Below, one piece after another: positions 36,417 to 47,800 of a stretch of 64,000 nt of DNA. The notes under the pieces were generated by a model. It searched no databases. It was not told the origin of the DNA and saw nothing but the letters and a program-made list of their open reading frames with translations. The translations under genes and the position numbers were made by a program. The stretch is from Gemmatimonadaceae bacterium (GTDB lineage Bacteria > Gemmatimonadota > Gemmatimonadetes > Gemmatimonadales > Gemmatimonadaceae). The DNA lies in the NCBI GenBank assembly GCA_036273715.1, contig DASUHB010000064.1, positions 110,495 to 174,494 of the forward strand, written 5' to 3'. The stretch's first letter is position 1. Each line of letters begins with the position of its first letter.

Positions 36417-37750
36417 GATGCCGCGACCGCCCCCGCTCCCGCGAAACGGCGCAGCGTGAGCGCCTCGAGCTCGGCGCGGACTTCCGCCACGCCGACCGCC
36501 TCGATCACGCCCGCCGCGAACGCATAGGTGAGCAGCTTCCGCGCCTGCTCGGCGCCGATGCCGCGGCTCTTCATGTAGAAGAGCGCCATTTCATCCAGCC
36601 GCCCAACGGTGGCGCCGTGCGTGCACTTGACGTCGTCGGCGAAAATCTCGAGCTGCGGCTTGGTATCGATGCGCGCCTGCGCCGAGAGAAGCAGGTTGTT
36701 GTTCTCCTGCTTGCCGTCGGTTTTCTGCGCCTCCGGCCTAACGAACACCTGGCCGTTGAACACCCCGTGCGACGAGCCATCCAGGATACCCTTGTAGACT
36801 TCCCGGCTGAACGTGTTCGGGCTCGCGTGCTCGATGCGCGTCTGCTGATCGACGTGCTGTGCGCCGTCCAACAGGTAGAGGCCGTGCAGCGTCGCGCCGC
36901 TGCCTTCGCCGGCGAGCAGCGTATAAACGTTGGTGCGCGCGAGCTCGCCGCCCGCGGCATACGAGAACGACACGAGGTGGCTGTCGCGCCCCTGGTGCGC
37001 CTGCAGCGTACCCACGTGGAACGCGCGCTCGCTCTCGGTTTGCAGCTTCAAGTGCGCCAGCGTTGCACCCTCGCCGAGGACTGCTTCGGTGACCGCGTTC
37101 GTGAAATACCCGTTGGCGCCGCCCAACGACACATAGCTCTCGATCACCGTGGCCCTGGCATGATGCCCGGCGACGATGAGCGTCCTGACGTGCGATGCCG
37201 AGCCGGCCGCTTCCGGCGTCGACACGAAGACCAAATGGATGGGCGTCTCGAGCTCTACGTTGGGCGCGAGCTGGATCAGCGCGCCATCGCGCATGAACGC
37301 CGTGTTGAGCGCCGTGAACGCCGTCCGCTGGTAGTCCGCCACCTTGCCGACGTGCCGCTCGAGCACTTCCGGCTGCTCTCGCCAGGCCCGCGCGAGGTCG
37401 GTGACCGTGACGCCCGCGGGACGAGCCGCACCGCTCGACAATGCCGCGTCGTATCGCCCGTTCACGAACACCAGCCGGATCCAATCCGGCCGCGCGAAGG
37501 TGAACGGCTCGACGTCGGCCGCTGCGAGCCTAACGGAGCGCGCCGGACCTCCCGGCAGCGCCCGGAACGTGCCGTCGGCGATGGGCGCGACGCTCGTGAA
37601 GTGCCAATCTTCGTTCTTCGGCGTCGGGAAGCCGAGCGCCGCAAAGCGATCGATCGCTGCGCGCCTAAGCGGCAGCAGCCACGACGGTCCGCTCCCGCCG
37701 CCGTTCGCTGCGAAGTCCTCGAACTCGCGCAGCAACACCGGAGCGGTCAC
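36413..37750 (-). CDS. sufD: Fe-S assembly scaffold subunit SufD
   Basis: A 445-residue beta-helix partner of SufB in the SufBCD scaffold. The GPSWLLPLRRAAIDRFAALGFPTPKNEDW N-terminal motif is typical, and the C-terminal CTHGATVGRLDEMALFYMKSRGIGAEQARKLL is the conserved SufB/SufD end. The start is GTG at 37750, overlapping the sufC stop by four bases; the extra residues upstream belong to another frame. It ends four bases into the Rieske gene. Confidence 0.94.
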   Translation of the reverse strand: MTAPVLLREFEDFAANGGGSGPSWLLPLRRAAIDRFAALGFPTPKNEDWHFTSVAPIADGTFRALPGGPARSVRLAAADVEPFTFARPDWIRLVFVNGRYDAALSSGAARPAGVTVTDLARAWREQPEVLERHVGKVADYQRTAFTALNTAFMRDGALIQLAPNVELETPIHLVFVSTPEAAGSASHVRTLIVAGHHARATVIESYVSLGGANGYFTNAVTEAVLGEGATLAHLKLQTESERAFHVGTLQAHQGRDSHLVSFSYAAGGELARTNVYTLLAGEGSGATLHGLYLLDGAQHVDQQTRIEHASPNTFSREVYKGILDGSSHGVFNGQVFVRPEAQKTDGKQENNNLLLSAQARIDTKPQLEIFADDVKCTHGATVGRLDEMALFYMKSRGIGAEQARKLLTYAFAAGVIEAVGVAEVRAELEALTLRRFAGAGAVAAS

Positions 37751-38508
37751 GCCACTGCCTCCGCCGGCGTTTCGATCCAATCGTAGCCCTTGTCCTCGAG
37801 CTCGAGCGCCAGCTCCTTGCCGCCGGACTTCACGATGCGTCCCGCGGACAACACGTGCACGAAGTCCGGCACGATGTGGTTGAGCAGCCGCTGGTAGTGC
37901 GTCACCACGATGGTCGCGTTGTCCGGGCGACGCAGCTTGTTCACGCCCTCGGCAACAATCCGTAAGGCGTCGATGTCGAGGCCCGAATCGGTCTCGTCGA
38001 GGATCGCGAGACGCGGCCGCAGCACGGCCATCTGGAGAATCTCGTTGCGCTTTTTCTCGCCGCCCGAAAACCCGGCGTTCACGCTGCGGTTGAGCATGGA
38101 TGGCTCCATGTCCACCAACGCGAGATTCTTCTCCATGATGTCGAGGAACTCGAGCGGGTCGACCTCCTCCTGGCCGTGCGCCTTACGAATTTCGTTGTAC
38201 GCCGAGCGCAGGAAGTACGCGTTGGACACGCCGGGAATCTCGACCGGATACTGGAACGCCATGAAGAGCCCGGCGTGAGCACGCTCTTCGGGCTGCATCG
38301 CGAGCAGATCGTTTCCATCGAGCGTCGCGCTGCCGCCGGTAACCTCGTACACCGGATTGCCGGCGAGCACCTGCGCGAGCGTGCTCTTGCCCGAGCCGTT
38401 CGGGCCCATGACCGCGTGCACTTCGCCCGCGTTCACGTGCAGCGTGATGCCCTTGAGGATGTCCGCGCCTCCGCCGACCCTGGCCTGCAAATTTCGAATA
38501 TCGAGCAC
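37747..38508 (-). CDS. sufC: Fe-S assembly ATPase SufC
   Basis: A 253-residue ABC-type ATPase that drives cluster assembly on SufBD. Walker A is GPNGSGKSTL, the signature FSGGEKKRNEILQM, Walker B LAILDETDSGLDIDAL, and the H-loop VVTHYQRLL. The Asp-Glu-Thr-Asp after Walker B is the SufC-specific form. It starts 41 bases after sufB. Confidence 0.96.
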   Translation of the reverse strand: MLDIRNLQARVGGGADILKGITLHVNAGEVHAVMGPNGSGKSTLAQVLAGNPVYEVTGGSATLDGNDLLAMQPEERAHAGLFMAFQYPVEIPGVSNAYFLRSAYNEIRKAHGQEEVDPLEFLDIMEKNLALVDMEPSMLNRSVNAGFSGGEKKRNEILQMAVLRPRLAILDETDSGLDIDALRIVAEGVNKLRRPDNATIVVTHYQRLLNHIVPDFVHVLSAGRIVKSGGKELALELEDKGYDWIETPAEAVA

Positions 38509-38549
38509 GATGTCCGTTCCCCGAGTGATGTGGCCGCGAACCGCGGCGC

Positions 38550-39986
38550 CTAACCGACGCTGCCTTCCAGCGTGATGCCCAGGAGCTGCTGCGCCTCGAG
38601 CGCAAACTCCATCGGCAGCTCCTTGAACACGTCCTTGCAGAACCCGGCGACGATCATCGATACCGCGTTCTCCTTGGAGATGCCGCGCTGCTGCAGATAG
38701 AAGATCTGGTCCTCGCCGATCTTCGACGTGGATGCCTCGTGCTCCACCTGCGCCGTGTCGTTACCGACTTCGATGTACGGAAACGTGTGCGCGCCGCAGC
38801 GGTTGCCGATGAGCATCGAGTCGCACTGCGTGTAATTGCGCGCGCCGGCTGCCTTGGGGCCGACGTATACGCGGCCGCGATAGCTGTTGTTGCCCTGGCC
38901 CGCCGAAATGCCCTTGGACACGATCGTCGAGCGTGTGTTGCGTCCCAGGTGCAGCATCTTGGTGCCGGTGTCCGCCTGTTGGTGGTGATTGACCACGGCC
39001 ACCGAGTAGAACTCGCCCACCGAGTTGTCGCCCTGCAGAATGACACTCGGATACTTCCAGGTGATCGCCGATCCGGTTTCGACCTGTGTCCAGGAGATCT
39101 TCGAATTGGCGCCGGCGCATTTGCCGCGCTTGGTGACGAAGTTGAAGATCCCGCCGCGTCCTTCCTCGTCGCCGGCGTACCAGTTCTGCACGGTGGAGTA
39201 CTTGACGGTGGCGTTTTCGTGCGCGACGAGCTCGACGACGGCCGCGTGCAGCTGATGTGTCGACCGCTTGGGCGCCGTGCAGCCTTCCAGATAGCTCACG
39301 TACGCGCCCTTGTCCGCGATGATCAGCGTGCGCTCGAACTGTCCCGTGTTCTCGGCGTTGATCCGGAAATACGTGGACAACTCCATGGGGCAGCGCACAC
39401 CGGGTGGCACGTAGACGAACGAGCCGTCGGAGAACACCGCCGAGTTGAGCGACGCGTAGAAGTTGTCGCTGTACGGCACGACGGAGCCGAGGTACTTGCG
39501 CACGAGATCCGAATGCTCGCGCACGGCTTCGCCCAGCGAACAGAAGATGATGCCTAACTTGGCCAGCTGGTCGCGGTACGTGGTGCCCACGGAGACGCTG
39601 TCGAACACCGCGTCCACCGCCACTCCGGCCAGGATCTGCTGCTCCTTGAGCGGGATGCCGAGCTTGTCGTAGGTCTCGCGGAGCCTGGGGTCGACTTCGT
39701 CCAGGCTGCCTAACGGCTTGCGCGTCTTGGGCGCCGAATAGTACACCTGGTCCTGATAGCTGATCGGCTCGTAGCGGACGTTGCCCCAATGCGGCTCGCG
39801 CATCGTGGTCCAGCGGCGATACGCCTTGAGCCGCCACTCCAGCAGCCACTCCGGCTCCAGCTTCTTGGCGGAAATCGCTCGCACGGTGTCCTCGCCGAGG
39901 CCCGCCGCGATCGTGTCCGCGTCGATGTCGGTGACGAAGCCGAACTTGTATTCCCGATTGACCAGGTTCTCGATCGAGCTGCTCAT
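38550..39986 (-). CDS. sufB: Fe-S assembly scaffold subunit SufB
   Basis: A 478-residue SufB. The family landmarks [57 protein letters not shown] and the C-terminal [25 protein letters not shown] are all present. The ATG ending at 39986 overlaps the sufR stop by one base; a long extension upstream is in fact the antisense of sufR and is dropped. Length matches SufB. Confidence 0.97.
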   Translation of the reverse strand: MSSSIENLVNREYKFGFVTDIDADTIAAGLGEDTVRAISAKKLEPEWLLEWRLKAYRRWTTMREPHWGNVRYEPISYQDQVYYSAPKTRKPLGSLDEVDPRLRETYDKLGIPLKEQQILAGVAVDAVFDSVSVGTTYRDQLAKLGIIFCSLGEAVREHSDLVRKYLGSVVPYSDNFYASLNSAVFSDGSFVYVPPGVRCPMELSTYFRINAENTGQFERTLIIADKGAYVSYLEGCTAPKRSTHQLHAAVVELVAHENATVKYSTVQNWYAGDEEGRGGIFNFVTKRGKCAGANSKISWTQVETGSAITWKYPSVILQGDNSVGEFYSVAVVNHHQQADTGTKMLHLGRNTRSTIVSKGISAGQGNNSYRGRVYVGPKAAGARNYTQCDSMLIGNRCGAHTFPYIEVGNDTAQVEHEASTSKIGEDQIFYLQQRGISKENAVSMIVAGFCKDVFKELPMEFALEAQQLLGITLEGSVG

Positions 39987-40675
39987 CACGTCTCCTTGGT
40001 CCGAACGGCGCCGGGTTCCCGGAATCGCACGCTGTATTCGCAGGCGCCGCAGCCGTTCAGGATGTGCGACACGCGGTCCACCGATGCATCGAGTGTGCGC
40101 GACAGAAACCGACGCTCGGCGTCGCAGATCTCCGGAAATCGCTCGGCCACGGCCAGCAGGGCACAGTTGTGCGACACGACATCGGTCGAGTCGGGCGTTT
40201 GATGCCACTCAGTCATGAAGCCTTCGTGTGCCATGGCGCGACTCACGATCTCGAGGCGATGCTCCGCCGACGCCTGACTCAGCTCCGGTTCCAAGCGCTC
40301 GGCGATCGTCTCGAACTGCGACTCGAGCATCGAAACCGCGGCATCGCGGCCGTCGCGCTGGGCGACCTGATCGAGCAATTGCAGCAGCGTGCCCTGATAG
40401 CGCCGGGGGAACAGCGCCTCGCCCCGCTCCGTTAGGCGGTAGGCGAATGCCGGCGCGCCCACACCCCGCCGCTCGCGGTCGTACTCGACGAGCTGCTCCG
40501 ACTCGAGCTCTTTGAGATGATGCCGCACGGCGTTGAGCGACACGTCCAGCCGCTGCGCCAGATCGGCCGCCGTCAGGCGGGGTGCCGCGGCGGGCGCTCG
40601 TTTGAGCTCGATGAGAATCGCTGCCCGCGTCCCCTTGGGGCCGCCGGCAGCGAGTTGTAGATCGTGGTGCAGCAC
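39986..40675 (-). CDS. sufR: Fe-S-responsive repressor SufR (DeoR/ArsR-type HTH)
   Basis: A 229-residue regulator. The winged helix reads [33 protein letters not shown]. The C-terminal half has the cluster-binding cysteines [14 protein letters not shown] and NGCGAC in SufR spacing. With a [4Fe-4S] cluster it represses suf; when the cluster is lost it derepresses. I use GTG 40675 (GGAG seven bases upstream); a TTG at 40702 would overlap the -10 box. It is the first gene of the operon, so the loop is autogenous. Confidence 0.93.
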   Translation of the reverse strand: MLHHDLQLAAGGPKGTRAAILIELKRAPAAAPRLTAADLAQRLDVSLNAVRHHLKELESEQLVEYDRERRGVGAPAFAYRLTERGEALFPRRYQGTLLQLLDQVAQRDGRDAAVSMLESQFETIAERLEPELSQASAEHRLEIVSRAMAHEGFMTEWHQTPDSTDVVSHNCALLAVAERFPEICDAERRFLSRTLDASVDRVSHILNGCGACEYSVRFREPGAVRTKET

Positions 40676-40701
40676 GACGTCACTCCACACTCGGTCTTGC
40701 A

Positions 40702-40740
40702 ATCCTAAGTGAAGTACTCGGGATTGTCAAGATAATGTGG
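40702..40740 (-). promoter_or_regulatory. sigma-70 promoter of the suf operon
   Basis: Read on the minus strand: -35 TTGACA (40740-40735), 17-base spacer, -10 TAGGAT (40707-40702). The -35 is perfect and the spacing ideal. The AGTACT palindrome and adjoining bases in the spacer are a plausible SufR operator. The start of transcription would be near 40695, giving a very short leader before the GTG at 40675. Confidence 0.75.
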
Positions 40741-40794
40741 CAATTTTGGTCTGAATTATAACCTATTGATGCCGCGTAGCTTAGCCGCTCTTTC

Positions 40795-41616
40795 CTAGCG
40801 CTTGAGCGCCATGATCGCGACGAGGAGCACGACGACGGCACACAGGCCGATCAGCCACGGGACGAGGGGATTGCGCGGGCGCTTTACGCCTTTCGTGTAC
40901 TTGCGCGACTCGTTGGTCACCACGCGGTCCAGGAGCACGGTGTTCCGGCGGCTGAACGAGTCGTCGGCGTGATCCTCGAACTGGACGAGGCTGATGCCCG
41001 GGGGCAGAGGACGGCGCGTAAACGTGAACGTGGTGTCGCCAATGGTGATGCGGTCTCCCTCGACGAGCATGCGCGGCGTGCTTACGGGCGCCTCGTTGAC
41101 GCGTGTGCCCGTGGAGCCCATCGAGTAGATCACGAACTGTCCGCCTTCCGACTTCACGTCGGAATGGAAGCGCGAGACGGTCGGGTCTTTAAGCACGATG
41201 CTGCAGCCGATCTCGCGTCCGATCTGGACGACGCGTTTCCGAAGGGCGTACGCGCGGCGCGACGACGAGTCGATCAAATAGGATGCTGCCGGCTCGCTGA
41301 GCGCTTCGGGGCGCGGCGAATCTTTGTCCTGGAGGAAGACGAAGCGCGCGGAACCTGCGGCGATCACGTCGCCGGAGCTGAGCGTTGCGCCCTCCGTCGG
41401 CGCCTGGGCGTCGTTGAGGACGACAATGTTTTGCGCCGAGGCGGGGACGACGCGCGCGCCGTCCGGTTGTGTCTGAACGCGAAAGTGACGCGCTGCGAGA
41501 TCACGGCCCGTGAGGCGCCAGGTAGCTTGCGAGCCGCTGCCTATGATCAGCTCACCATTCAGCTCGCGCGGGTTGTCCTCGAGGTCGGGAACGCCTTCGA
41601 GCTCAAGAAACGGCAT
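40795..41616 (-). CDS. FHA-domain protein with C-terminal membrane anchor
   Basis: A 273-residue protein. An N-terminal FHA-like region (about 1-95: LIIGSGSQATWRLTGRDLAARHFRV) is followed by a canonical FHA domain (about 125-205: VQIGREIGCSIVLKDPTVSRFHSDVKSEGGQFVIYSMGSTGTRVN) with the conserved GR, S-R-x-H and N residues that bind phosphothreonine. The last 25 residues are one membrane helix, so it is tail-anchored with the FHA domains in the cytoplasm. No Ser/Thr kinase is in the window. Similar FHA proteins work with kinases or secretion systems. Confidence 0.88.
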   Translation of the reverse strand: MPFLELEGVPDLEDNPRELNGELIIGSGSQATWRLTGRDLAARHFRVQTQPDGARVVPASAQNIVVLNDAQAPTEGATLSSGDVIAAGSARFVFLQDKDSPRPEALSEPAASYLIDSSSRRAYALRKRVVQIGREIGCSIVLKDPTVSRFHSDVKSEGGQFVIYSMGSTGTRVNEAPVSTPRMLVEGDRITIGDTTFTFTRRPLPPGISLVQFEDHADDSFSRRNTVLLDRVVTNESRKYTKGVKRPRNPLVPWLIGLCAVVVLLVAIMALKR

Positions 41617-41993
41617 CGGCGAATCTCCAGTCGACAGTCTTCATATGCGGTGTTCGTTGCGTGATGTTCGACGTCCTGATATACCCACGAAGGATGGCGG
41701 AGCATCACGCGATTGCACACCGGCCACGTCACGGCGGCCCCATCAGGCGGGACAGCGGTGTCCGCGACCAAACCTCGCGTCAAAGCAACCTGGCCGCGGT
41801 AGACGGCTCAGGTGCCGCGCCAGTGCGGGCAGTCCGCATCGTATTAACGCTCGATCGGACGGCGTGGCAACATTGGCGGTGCGGCCGTTCAGGATAGTGG
41901 GGCGGTGGCGTTGAGGTTCGTGGTGTCCGCTCGCATTTTCCATGACAATCGAGCGTCAGCGCGCGCTCTTTTTGTCCTTTCTGCCGGACATCT
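41617..41993. other. gene-poor interval between divergent genes
   Basis: 377 bases between the FHA gene (minus) and the lipoprotein gene (plus). I see no RNA signature, repeat or good promoter boxes. The sequence has no frame with coding composition that is long enough, although several antisense frames are open by chance. Confidence 0.4.
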
Positions 41994-43106
41994 GTGGCGG
42001 TCTTGAGCACATCCCGTTTTTCAATCCGCGTTCGCTACCAGTGCTCCCGCCTTCTGTTGTCGGGCTCGGTGGTGCTGCTCATCGCGTGCGGCGGCGGCGA
42101 AAAGAAACCGCCGGTGCATGGGACGGCCGATTCGGTTGCCGTCGACAGCACGACGTTCGCGGACACGCTGTCGTCCGACACGGGCGTCGATACGGCGGGC
42201 CAGAACGCGACGGCAACCGTGCACGTCGAAGATACGGCGCGCGTCCGCGGTGCGGGGATCGAGCAGATTGGACAACTGCCGCCGCTCGCCGACTCGATCG
42301 CCAACCAGATGACGTTCATGGCGACGTTTCAGTCGACGTTCGTGGCTGCATCTCGGGCGAAGCATCTTCTGTTAGACATCGGGCGCGTAGACGCCAAATT
42401 GAAAGGGAAGGCGCGTCTGGCGGCGTATCGTGCGGCGGTCGAGCAGCTCTCGCCGGTGAAAGTGGGCGACCATTTTCTGCTGCGCGGTCCGTGGGGCTCG
42501 AGCGATGCGAGCGTGACGGGCTTCGATCAGTGGCACGGCCGCATCGTGGCCACGCTCCAGGTGCCGCCTAACGTCGACAGTCTGGCGCGCGAGAAGCAGA
42601 CGGTTGTGGCCGTGGCGGTGCGCGAGGACAGCGCGGCGGCGCCGACCGTGGACAGCTGTGCGCATCGGGGGCCGGTGGATTCGACGATGCTCGCGCGGGC
42701 CGCGGCCGTGCGCGATTCGCTCATGCTCCTCCTGCAAGGCGATACGGCGCACATGCCGCCCGACGTCCTCAAGGGGCGCAAGCTGACCTCGTCGCAGATT
42801 TACGGATGCTTCGGCGCGGCGCACGTGTTGCTGTTCGCGAACTACGCGGCCGACGTGAACCGGTACACGCGCGAATTCGCGGTGCTCATCGACACGACCG
42901 GCCGGGTGGTGCCGCTGCGCGTGGCCGACGTGCGCTTCCGCGTCCACGACGCGATTCGCGCGCTCGACGTGGATGGGGACGGCATCGACGACGTGTCCGC
43001 GATCGGGCGAGGGGAGCTGACGGGCGGAACGGTGCTGCTTCGGCTCGACCTGGCGAAGAAGCGACTGACGTACGTGATGAGCGGGTTTGCCTGGGAAGAC
43101 TTTTAG
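41994..43106 (+). CDS. exported lipoprotein of unknown function with a Ca-binding-like C terminus
   Basis: A 370-residue protein starting at GTG 41994. Lipobox LLIACGGG places the lipidated Cys at about 32, followed by a long Ser/Thr/Asp/Ala-rich linker and a helical region. The C-terminal ALDVDGDGIDDVSAIGRGELTGG resembles an FG-GAP/EF-like calcium loop. I recognise no enzyme. Probably a surface or periplasmic lipoprotein. A hairpin terminator follows (43117-43148). Confidence 0.7.
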   Translation: MAVLSTSRFSIRVRYQCSRLLLSGSVVLLIACGGGEKKPPVHGTADSVAVDSTTFADTLSSDTGVDTAGQNATATVHVEDTARVRGAGIEQIGQLPPLADSIANQMTFMATFQSTFVAASRAKHLLLDIGRVDAKLKGKARLAAYRAAVEQLSPVKVGDHFLLRGPWGSSDASVTGFDQWHGRIVATLQVPPNVDSLAREKQTVVAVAVREDSAAAPTVDSCAHRGPVDSTMLARAAAVRDSLMLLLQGDTAHMPPDVLKGRKLTSSQIYGCFGAAHVLLFANYAADVNRYTREFAVLIDTTGRVVPLRVADVRFRVHDAIRALDVDGDGIDDVSAIGRGELTGGTVLLRLDLAKKRLTYVMSGFAWEDF

Positions 43107-43116
43107 GGCGCGCACG

Positions 43117-43148
43117 CCGAGGGAATCGACGCGCGTCGCTTCCCTCGG
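43117..43148 (+). terminator. hairpin between the lipoprotein gene and thiC
   Basis: CCGAGGGAA (43117-43125) pairs with TTCCCTCGG (43140-43148), with an inner CGACGCGCGTCG. No T-tract. Probably a terminator for the lipoprotein gene; it is not a TPP riboswitch. Confidence 0.5.
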
Positions 43149-43173
43149 TTCATCGGCGATCTAAGTTCAATAA

Positions 43174-44574
<1,401 letters not shown>

Positions 44575-44579
44575 CCGCG

Positions 44580-44894
44580 GTGGCCCTTTCCTCCCGCGAG
44601 CGCGCCGCGCTGCGCGCGGAAGCCAACCATCTCGATCCGACGGTCTCCGTCGGGGCGGGCGGCATCACGCCCGCGATCGTGCAATCGCTCGAGGACGCCT
44701 TTCGCTCGCGGGAGCTGGTGAAAGTTCACGTTGGCCGGACCGCGAACCTCGCGGCGCGCGACGTGGCCACAGACCTCGCGGGCGCCGCGCACGCCGAGGT
44801 GGTGCAGGTGATCGGACACACTACCACGCTATTCCGCCTGAATCCCGAGCTGCGCGCCCGCCGGGCGAAACGCGCCGCTCGAGACGCTCAATGA
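44580..44894 (+). CDS. yhbY: YhbY/CRS1 RNA-binding protein
   Basis: A 104-residue single CRM-domain protein that associates with pre-50S ribosomes. LSSRERAALRAEANHLDPTVSVGAGGITPAIVQSLEDAF and ELVKVHVG are the YhbY opening, and VQVIGHTTTLFRLNP closes the domain. The GTG start at 44580 follows the thiC stop by five bases, so it may be cotranscribed. The last seven bases overlap the convergent exoprotein gene. Confidence 0.92.
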   Translation: MALSSRERAALRAEANHLDPTVSVGAGGITPAIVQSLEDAFRSRELVKVHVGRTANLAARDVATDLAGAAHAEVVQVIGHTTTLFRLNPELRARRAKRAARDAQ

Positions 44895-47800
44895 TGCGTC
44901 GTATCCGCCGGTAGGTTGAGCTGGCGGATCGAACCGCGCTGGAGCCGGCCCTCGAGCGCGGTCACTTGCTTGGTCTTGATCTGCTGCCACCGAGCGACTG
45001 CGGCGTCGACCCGGCGCTCCAGCTCCGGCACGGCCGCCGCGGCTTGCGTGGTCGGATCGGCATCGGCGCTTTCCAGCACGTCGAGCACCGCCAGCAGGTC
45101 GCCGTTCAGCCGCACCAGATCGTCTCCGTTAGGCGAGCCGGCACGGTGCTCGCCGGCGAGCGCGGCGAGGCTGTCATCGACGACGGACATCATCCTCGAC
45201 TTGACGCCGGCGGTATCCGACTGGCTCTTCCGCAACGACGCCAGCCGCGCGCGCAGCGCGCGCACCTGCGCCAGCGCCGCGTATTCGCGGTGCATGGCGC
45301 TGGTGATGCGCAGGGCGAGCGCGAGCTGGTGCGCGAGGCCGGCCGGCGGCGTCGCCACGCGCGGGTCCAGGCGCACCTCCAGCGGTTCGCTCAGCGTGCG
45401 GCCGCCGACCGCGAGGCGCACGGTGTACCGGCCCGGAACCACAGTCGGGCCTAACGGATAGCGCGGGGTGTCGTGCACGATCGCGGAGATCGGGTAGTCG
45501 TGCTGCAAGGCATCCGGCGGCGGATAGTGCAGATTCCACACGAAGCGATGCATGCCGGGCTCCGCGGACAACGGCTGGAAGGGCTTCACCCAGTAGGCGG
45601 GCACGTTGAGCTCGGAGTCGGGCGGCGGCGCGACATCGGCGCTCGAGAACCGCCGCACCAGCGCGCCGTGCGCATCGAGTATCTCGAGCGTCACTGCGTT
45701 AGGCGATGAGCCCTGGCCGATCCAGTAGTCGATGATCGCGCCGTCGGGCGGATTCCTGCCCGCGGGCTCCTCCGGCGGCAAGGGCGTGTCGGTGTTCGCA
45801 TCCCGCCGCACGCGATAGGCTGGCGCCGGCGTGAAGAGGAACGCGGGCGATGCGGCCACGCGGGCATCGAGCTGTCTCAGGCGCGCGATGTCGTCGAGGA
45901 TCCAGAACGACCGGCCGTGCGTGGCGATGACGAGATCGTTGTCGTGCACGATGAGGTCGCGAATGGAGGTCGCCGGCATGCCTAACCGCAGCGACTGCCA
46001 GTGCGCGCCATCGTCGAAGGAGACGTAAACGGCGTGCTCCGTCCCGGCGTACAGGAGGCCGCGCCGCAGCGGATCCTCGCGCACGACGTTCACCGGCTCG
46101 TCGTCCGGAATGCCCGTGGTGATGGCGTGCCACGTCTTCCCGCCGTCGTGCGTGCGATAGATGTAGGGATGCAGGTCGTCCACCCGAAGCCGCGACACCG
46201 ACGCGTACGCCGATGCGCTGTCGAAGTGCGAGGCGTCGATCTGCGTGACCTTGCTCCACGCTTCCATGCCCGGCGGCGTGACATTGCGCCAATGCGCGCC
46301 GCCATCGCGCGTCACCTGAATCAGACCGTCGTCGGTGCCGATCCAGATGAGATGCGCGTCGCGCGCCGACGGCGCGATCGAGTAGATCACGCCGCGGTGG
46401 GGGTGCTGCCCCGCCTGTTGGGCATAGACGCCGAGGCTGGCCGGCACGCCGGGATCGGAACGCGTCAGATCCGGGCTGATCACCGTCCAGCTGCGGCCTC
46501 CGTTAGTCGTCTTGAACAACACCTGCGCGGCGAAATAGAGCACGTGCGGATCGGCCGGCGAAAAGATGATCGGCGCCGTGCGGTCGAACCGGTACGCACC
46601 GGAGCGCAGTACCACCGGCCCGACGTCCTGCACCTGGCCCGTGGTCTCGTCGTAGCGCGTCACCTTTCCGCCGTAGATGATTCCCGGGTGCAGCGGGTCG
46701 GGAACGGCGTAGCCGTACTCCTCGACACCCACGGGATGCCAATCGCGGAACGTGATCTGGCCGTCGTTGCCGCGACTCGAGACGCCGGCCGACCCGCTTT
46801 CCTGCTGCCCGCCGTACACGCGATACGGGAAGCGATTGTCCGCGGCGACATGGAACATCTGCCCGGTGGGCTGGTTGTACCACGAGCTCCAGGTCTCGCC
46901 GCCGTTGACCGAGATGGTCGCGCCCTGGTCGCTGCCTAACAGAATGATCTTCGGGTTGTCGGGGTTGATCCAGATGCGGTGGTAGTCGTCGCCGCCGGGC
47001 GCGCCCTTGATCGCGGTGAAGGTGTGGCCGCCATCGGTCGAGCGGTACGTCGACGTATTCGCGACGTAGATCTCATCGGAGTTGGTCGGATCGACTTGGA
47101 CTTCGGCGAAGTCGTCGCCGCGGCCGTACACGCGCTCTTCGCCGTTCACACGGGTCCACGTCGCGCCGGCGTCGTCGGAGCGGTACACGCCGCCTAACTT
47201 TGGCGGCGCCTGCACCATCGCGTACACCCGCCGGCCATCGCTCGGCGCCACGGCGATGCCGATGCGGCCGAGGCCCTGCGCCGGCGTCGGGAGCCCGGTG
47301 GAGAGCTGGGTCCACGTCGCGCCGCCGTCGACCGACTTGTACAATCCGCTGCCTTGCCCGGCGTACGCATTGTCGTACTCCCACGGCCCCTGCCGCGCGG
47401 CCCAGAGGACGGCGTACACCACCTGCGCGTTGGCCGGATCGAACGCCAGCGCCACCGCGCCCGTGTTCTCATCCTTGAACAGCACGCGTTCGAAGGTGGC
47501 GCCCCCGTCGGTCGAGCGATATACGCCGCGCTCTGCGTTAGGCCCGTACGGATGGCCGAGCACCGCGACGAAGAGGCGGTCGGCATCGCGTGGGTCCACC
47601 AGAATCGCCGCCGTCTGCTGGCCGCCGCGGAGGCCGGCCAGATGGGTCCACGTGCGGCCGCCGTCCGTCGACTTGTACATCCCGTCGCCGATCGACAGAT
47701 CGGGCCGTTGCAACCCTTCGCCGCTGCCTACATAAATGATGGCGGGATCGGATGGCGCCACAGCCAGCGCGCCGATCGATCCGACGGGTTCCCGATCGAA

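Noticed and set aside
36617-37786. Plus-strand frame of 389 codons across sufD
   Set aside because: Antisense to sufD; no ribosome site, no motif, Arg-rich shadow composition.
38550-40208. Extended SufB of 552 residues
   Set aside because: The extra N-terminal residues cover sufR in another frame; the true SufB start at 39986 overlaps the sufR stop as in coupled genes.
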